This document shows positions 62,742 through 64,000 of a stretch of DNA of 64,000 nt, piece after piece. This DNA is from JASLEW01 sp963732005. GTDB lineage: Bacteria; Acidobacteriota; Thermoanaerobaculia; Multivoradales; UBA5704. Within the stretch, counting starts at the first letter, position 1, and every line of letters begins with the position of its first letter. The stretch spans positions 2,914,001 to 2,978,000 of the forward strand of contig CAVSXT010000005.1 in the NCBI GenBank assembly GCA_963732005.1. Reading direction: 5' to 3'. The notes under the pieces were generated by a model. It worked only from the letters and a program-made list of their open reading frames with translations, was not told the origin of the DNA and made no database searches. Both the position numbers and the translations under genes were made by a program.

Positions 62742-64000
62742 GTGGAGACAGACGACAGTCATCTTGACCATCTCGAGCATCTTGAGGACGCCGAGCTCGA
62801 GGCGCTGCTTGCCTCGCCGCTGCGGGAGGAACGGAGCCGGCGCGCCTTGGCGCATCTCGCGGCGGGCTGCGCCGCCTGCCAGGCACGGTTCGAGGAGCAG
62901 GCCGAGCGGCGGGCTCGCGAGCTGACCGGCGAGGCGGCCTACGACGGACCCTTCGTCGCGGCGCTGATCCGGAGCGCCGCGGCGTGGCGCGGCGAGCGGG
63001 CGAAACGCGCGACCGGAGCGGCGCTGTGGGCGGGGGTGCGGGAGAGCCCGCCGGGCAGGCGCGCGACGGTGGTGCTGAACTCCCGGCGCTTCCGCACCGC
63101 CGGCGTGGTCGAGGCGCTGCTGCGGGACTACCACGAGCGCGGCCGGCAGGACCCGCAGGAGGGGCTGGCGATCGCCGGGCTGGCGGTCGCGGTGGCCGAG
63201 GGCCTCGACGCGGCCGCCTGCACCCCGGCGCGGCGGGCCGACCTGCTGGGGGAGGCGGAGGCGATCGCGGCGGACGCGAACCGGCGGGCGGGCTATTTGC
63301 TCAAGGCGGCCCGGCTGATGGGCAGGGCGGCGAGGACGCTCGCCACCGGCAGTGGCGATCCTTTGCTGCAGGGATTGCTGCTGTTGTACGGCGGCGGTTT
63401 CTGGGCAGCGTCCCAGCAGCCGGAGAAGGCGGTGGACGCCTATCGCTGGGCCGAGCTGGTCTACCGCAACCTCGGCGAGCTGCACCTGGCGGCGCAGGCG
63501 CTGGTGGCGCGGGCAGAGGTGATCGGCCACGCCCACCCGGAGCGCGGCATCCGGTTGCTGCGGCGGGCGATCCTGGAGCTCGACGGCGAGCGCGATCGGG
63601 ACCTGGAGCTGACGGCGCACCACGGTCTGGCCTGGTACCTCAACGACGCGGGCCGAGGGCTGGCCGCGCGGGCCGAGGTGGCGCGGAGCGAGGCGCTCTA
63701 CGAGCAGAGCGGCGACGCGGCGGCGGGCCTGACGCGCGCCTGGCTGGAGGGGCGGATCGAGCGCTCGCTCTACGAGCTCGACAGCGCGTGGCGGTCGTAC
63801 GAGCGCGCCGCGGCGGGCTTCGCAGCGCTGGACATGCAGGTGCACCTGGCGATGCTCACCATCGACCGCGCCGAGCTACAGCTGGCGGCGGGCGAGCCCG
63901 CGGCCGCCGCCGAGCTGCTGGATCGGGCGCTGGCGCTGGCCCGCGGCCTGGGCACCGCGGTCGCGACGGAGCGGGCGCTGCTGACGCTGCGGGAGGCGGT
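62742..64000 (+). CDS. Zinc-finger (HxxxCxxC) TPR protein, 3' end outside window
   Basis: GTG 62742 (GGGAGG upstream) opens a frame that stays open to base 64000. LAHLAAGCAACQARFEEQ gives the HxxxCxxC finger. The TPR-like body matches the protein at 57541-58878 over its length (ESPPGRRATVVLNSRRFRTA; LTIDRAELQLAAGEPAAAAE). About 419 residues are present, and only some 25 may be missing. The DNA 62540-62741 upstream holds nothing supported. Confidence 0.8.
   Translation, partial: METDDSHLDHLEHLEDAELEALLASPLREERSRRALAHLAAGCAACQARFEEQAERRARELTGEAAYDGPFVAALIRSAAAWRGERAKRATGAALWAGVRESPPGRRATVVLNSRRFRTAGVVEALLRDYHERGRQDPQEGLAIAGLAVAVAEGLDAAACTPARRADLLGEAEAIAADANRRAGYLLKAARLMGRAARTLATGSGDPLLQGLLLLYGGGFWAASQQPEKAVDAYRWAELVYRNLGELHLAAQALVARAEVIGHAHPERGIRLLRRAILELDGERDRDLELTAHHGLAWYLNDAGRGLAARAEVARSEALYEQSGDAAAGLTRAWLEGRIERSLYELDSAWRSYERAAAGFAALDMQVHLAMLTIDRAELQLAAGEPAAAAELLDRALALARGLGTAVATERALLTLREA

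Noticed and set aside
1..64000. tRNA, rRNA or prophage genes
   Set aside because: No tRNA T-loop/acceptor pattern, rRNA segment or phage structural gene was recognisable by eye. A dedicated search was not possible.

Overview
The window is a GC-rich bacterial chromosome segment without recognisable tRNA or rRNA genes. Repeated pairing of small sigma-like proteins, XRE regulators, TPR proteins with a degenerate zinc-finger N-terminus and small secreted Cys-rich proteins suggests an Acidobacteriota-type genome (Thermoanaerobaculia-like). That placement is inference and rests on gene style only.

Positions 1-17322 hold a type I-E CRISPR-Cas locus, all on the + strand: cas3 (5' end outside the window), casA, casB, casC (with an apparent 1-nt insertion), casD, casE, cas1, cas2 and a DnaQ-like DEDDh exonuclease that starts inside cas2. 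A short leader and an array of 90 repeats (period 61) follow. A 2.9-kb IS21-family element (istA/istB) sits inside one repeat with a 6-bp target duplication and splits the array into 47 and 43 repeats. The cas3-casA gap holds two degenerate, oppositely oriented repeat-like palindromes, three back-to-back hairpins, a terminator-like hairpin and a good promoter for the Cascade operon.

Positions 17323-27800 are a graveyard of mobile and decayed DNA: a transposase fragment cut off at the array end, its zinc-ribbon companion, a truncated TauE/SafE-type exporter and SprT-like fragments flanked by 127-bp direct repeats, a secreted C39-like peptidase pair, a DUF6236-like gene, a complete ISAzo13-type element and an IS4-type element.

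Positions 28065-36450 look like the mobilisation module of an integrative or conjugative element: VirD4/TraG coupling protein, MobF relaxase-helicase, ribbon-helix-helix accessory protein, a membrane protein with a C-terminal C2H2-like finger, and an excisionase-like HTH protein. No integrase or T4SS channel genes are visible.

Positions 36450-64000 are rich in signalling and secreted genes: a sigma factor, a 44-aa double-glycine leader peptide with its own promoter and terminator, XRE and XRE-TPR regulators sharing an operator half-site, secreted beta-propeller-like proteins, a metzincin-type protease with Ig-like domains, a membrane-anchored STAND NTPase with leucine-rich repeats (NLR-like), a CRP-type promoter, three TPR paralogs with or without an HxxxCxxC finger plus a fourth decayed copy, and a three-gene minus-strand cluster in which two RHH-like paralogs flank an unrecognised protein.
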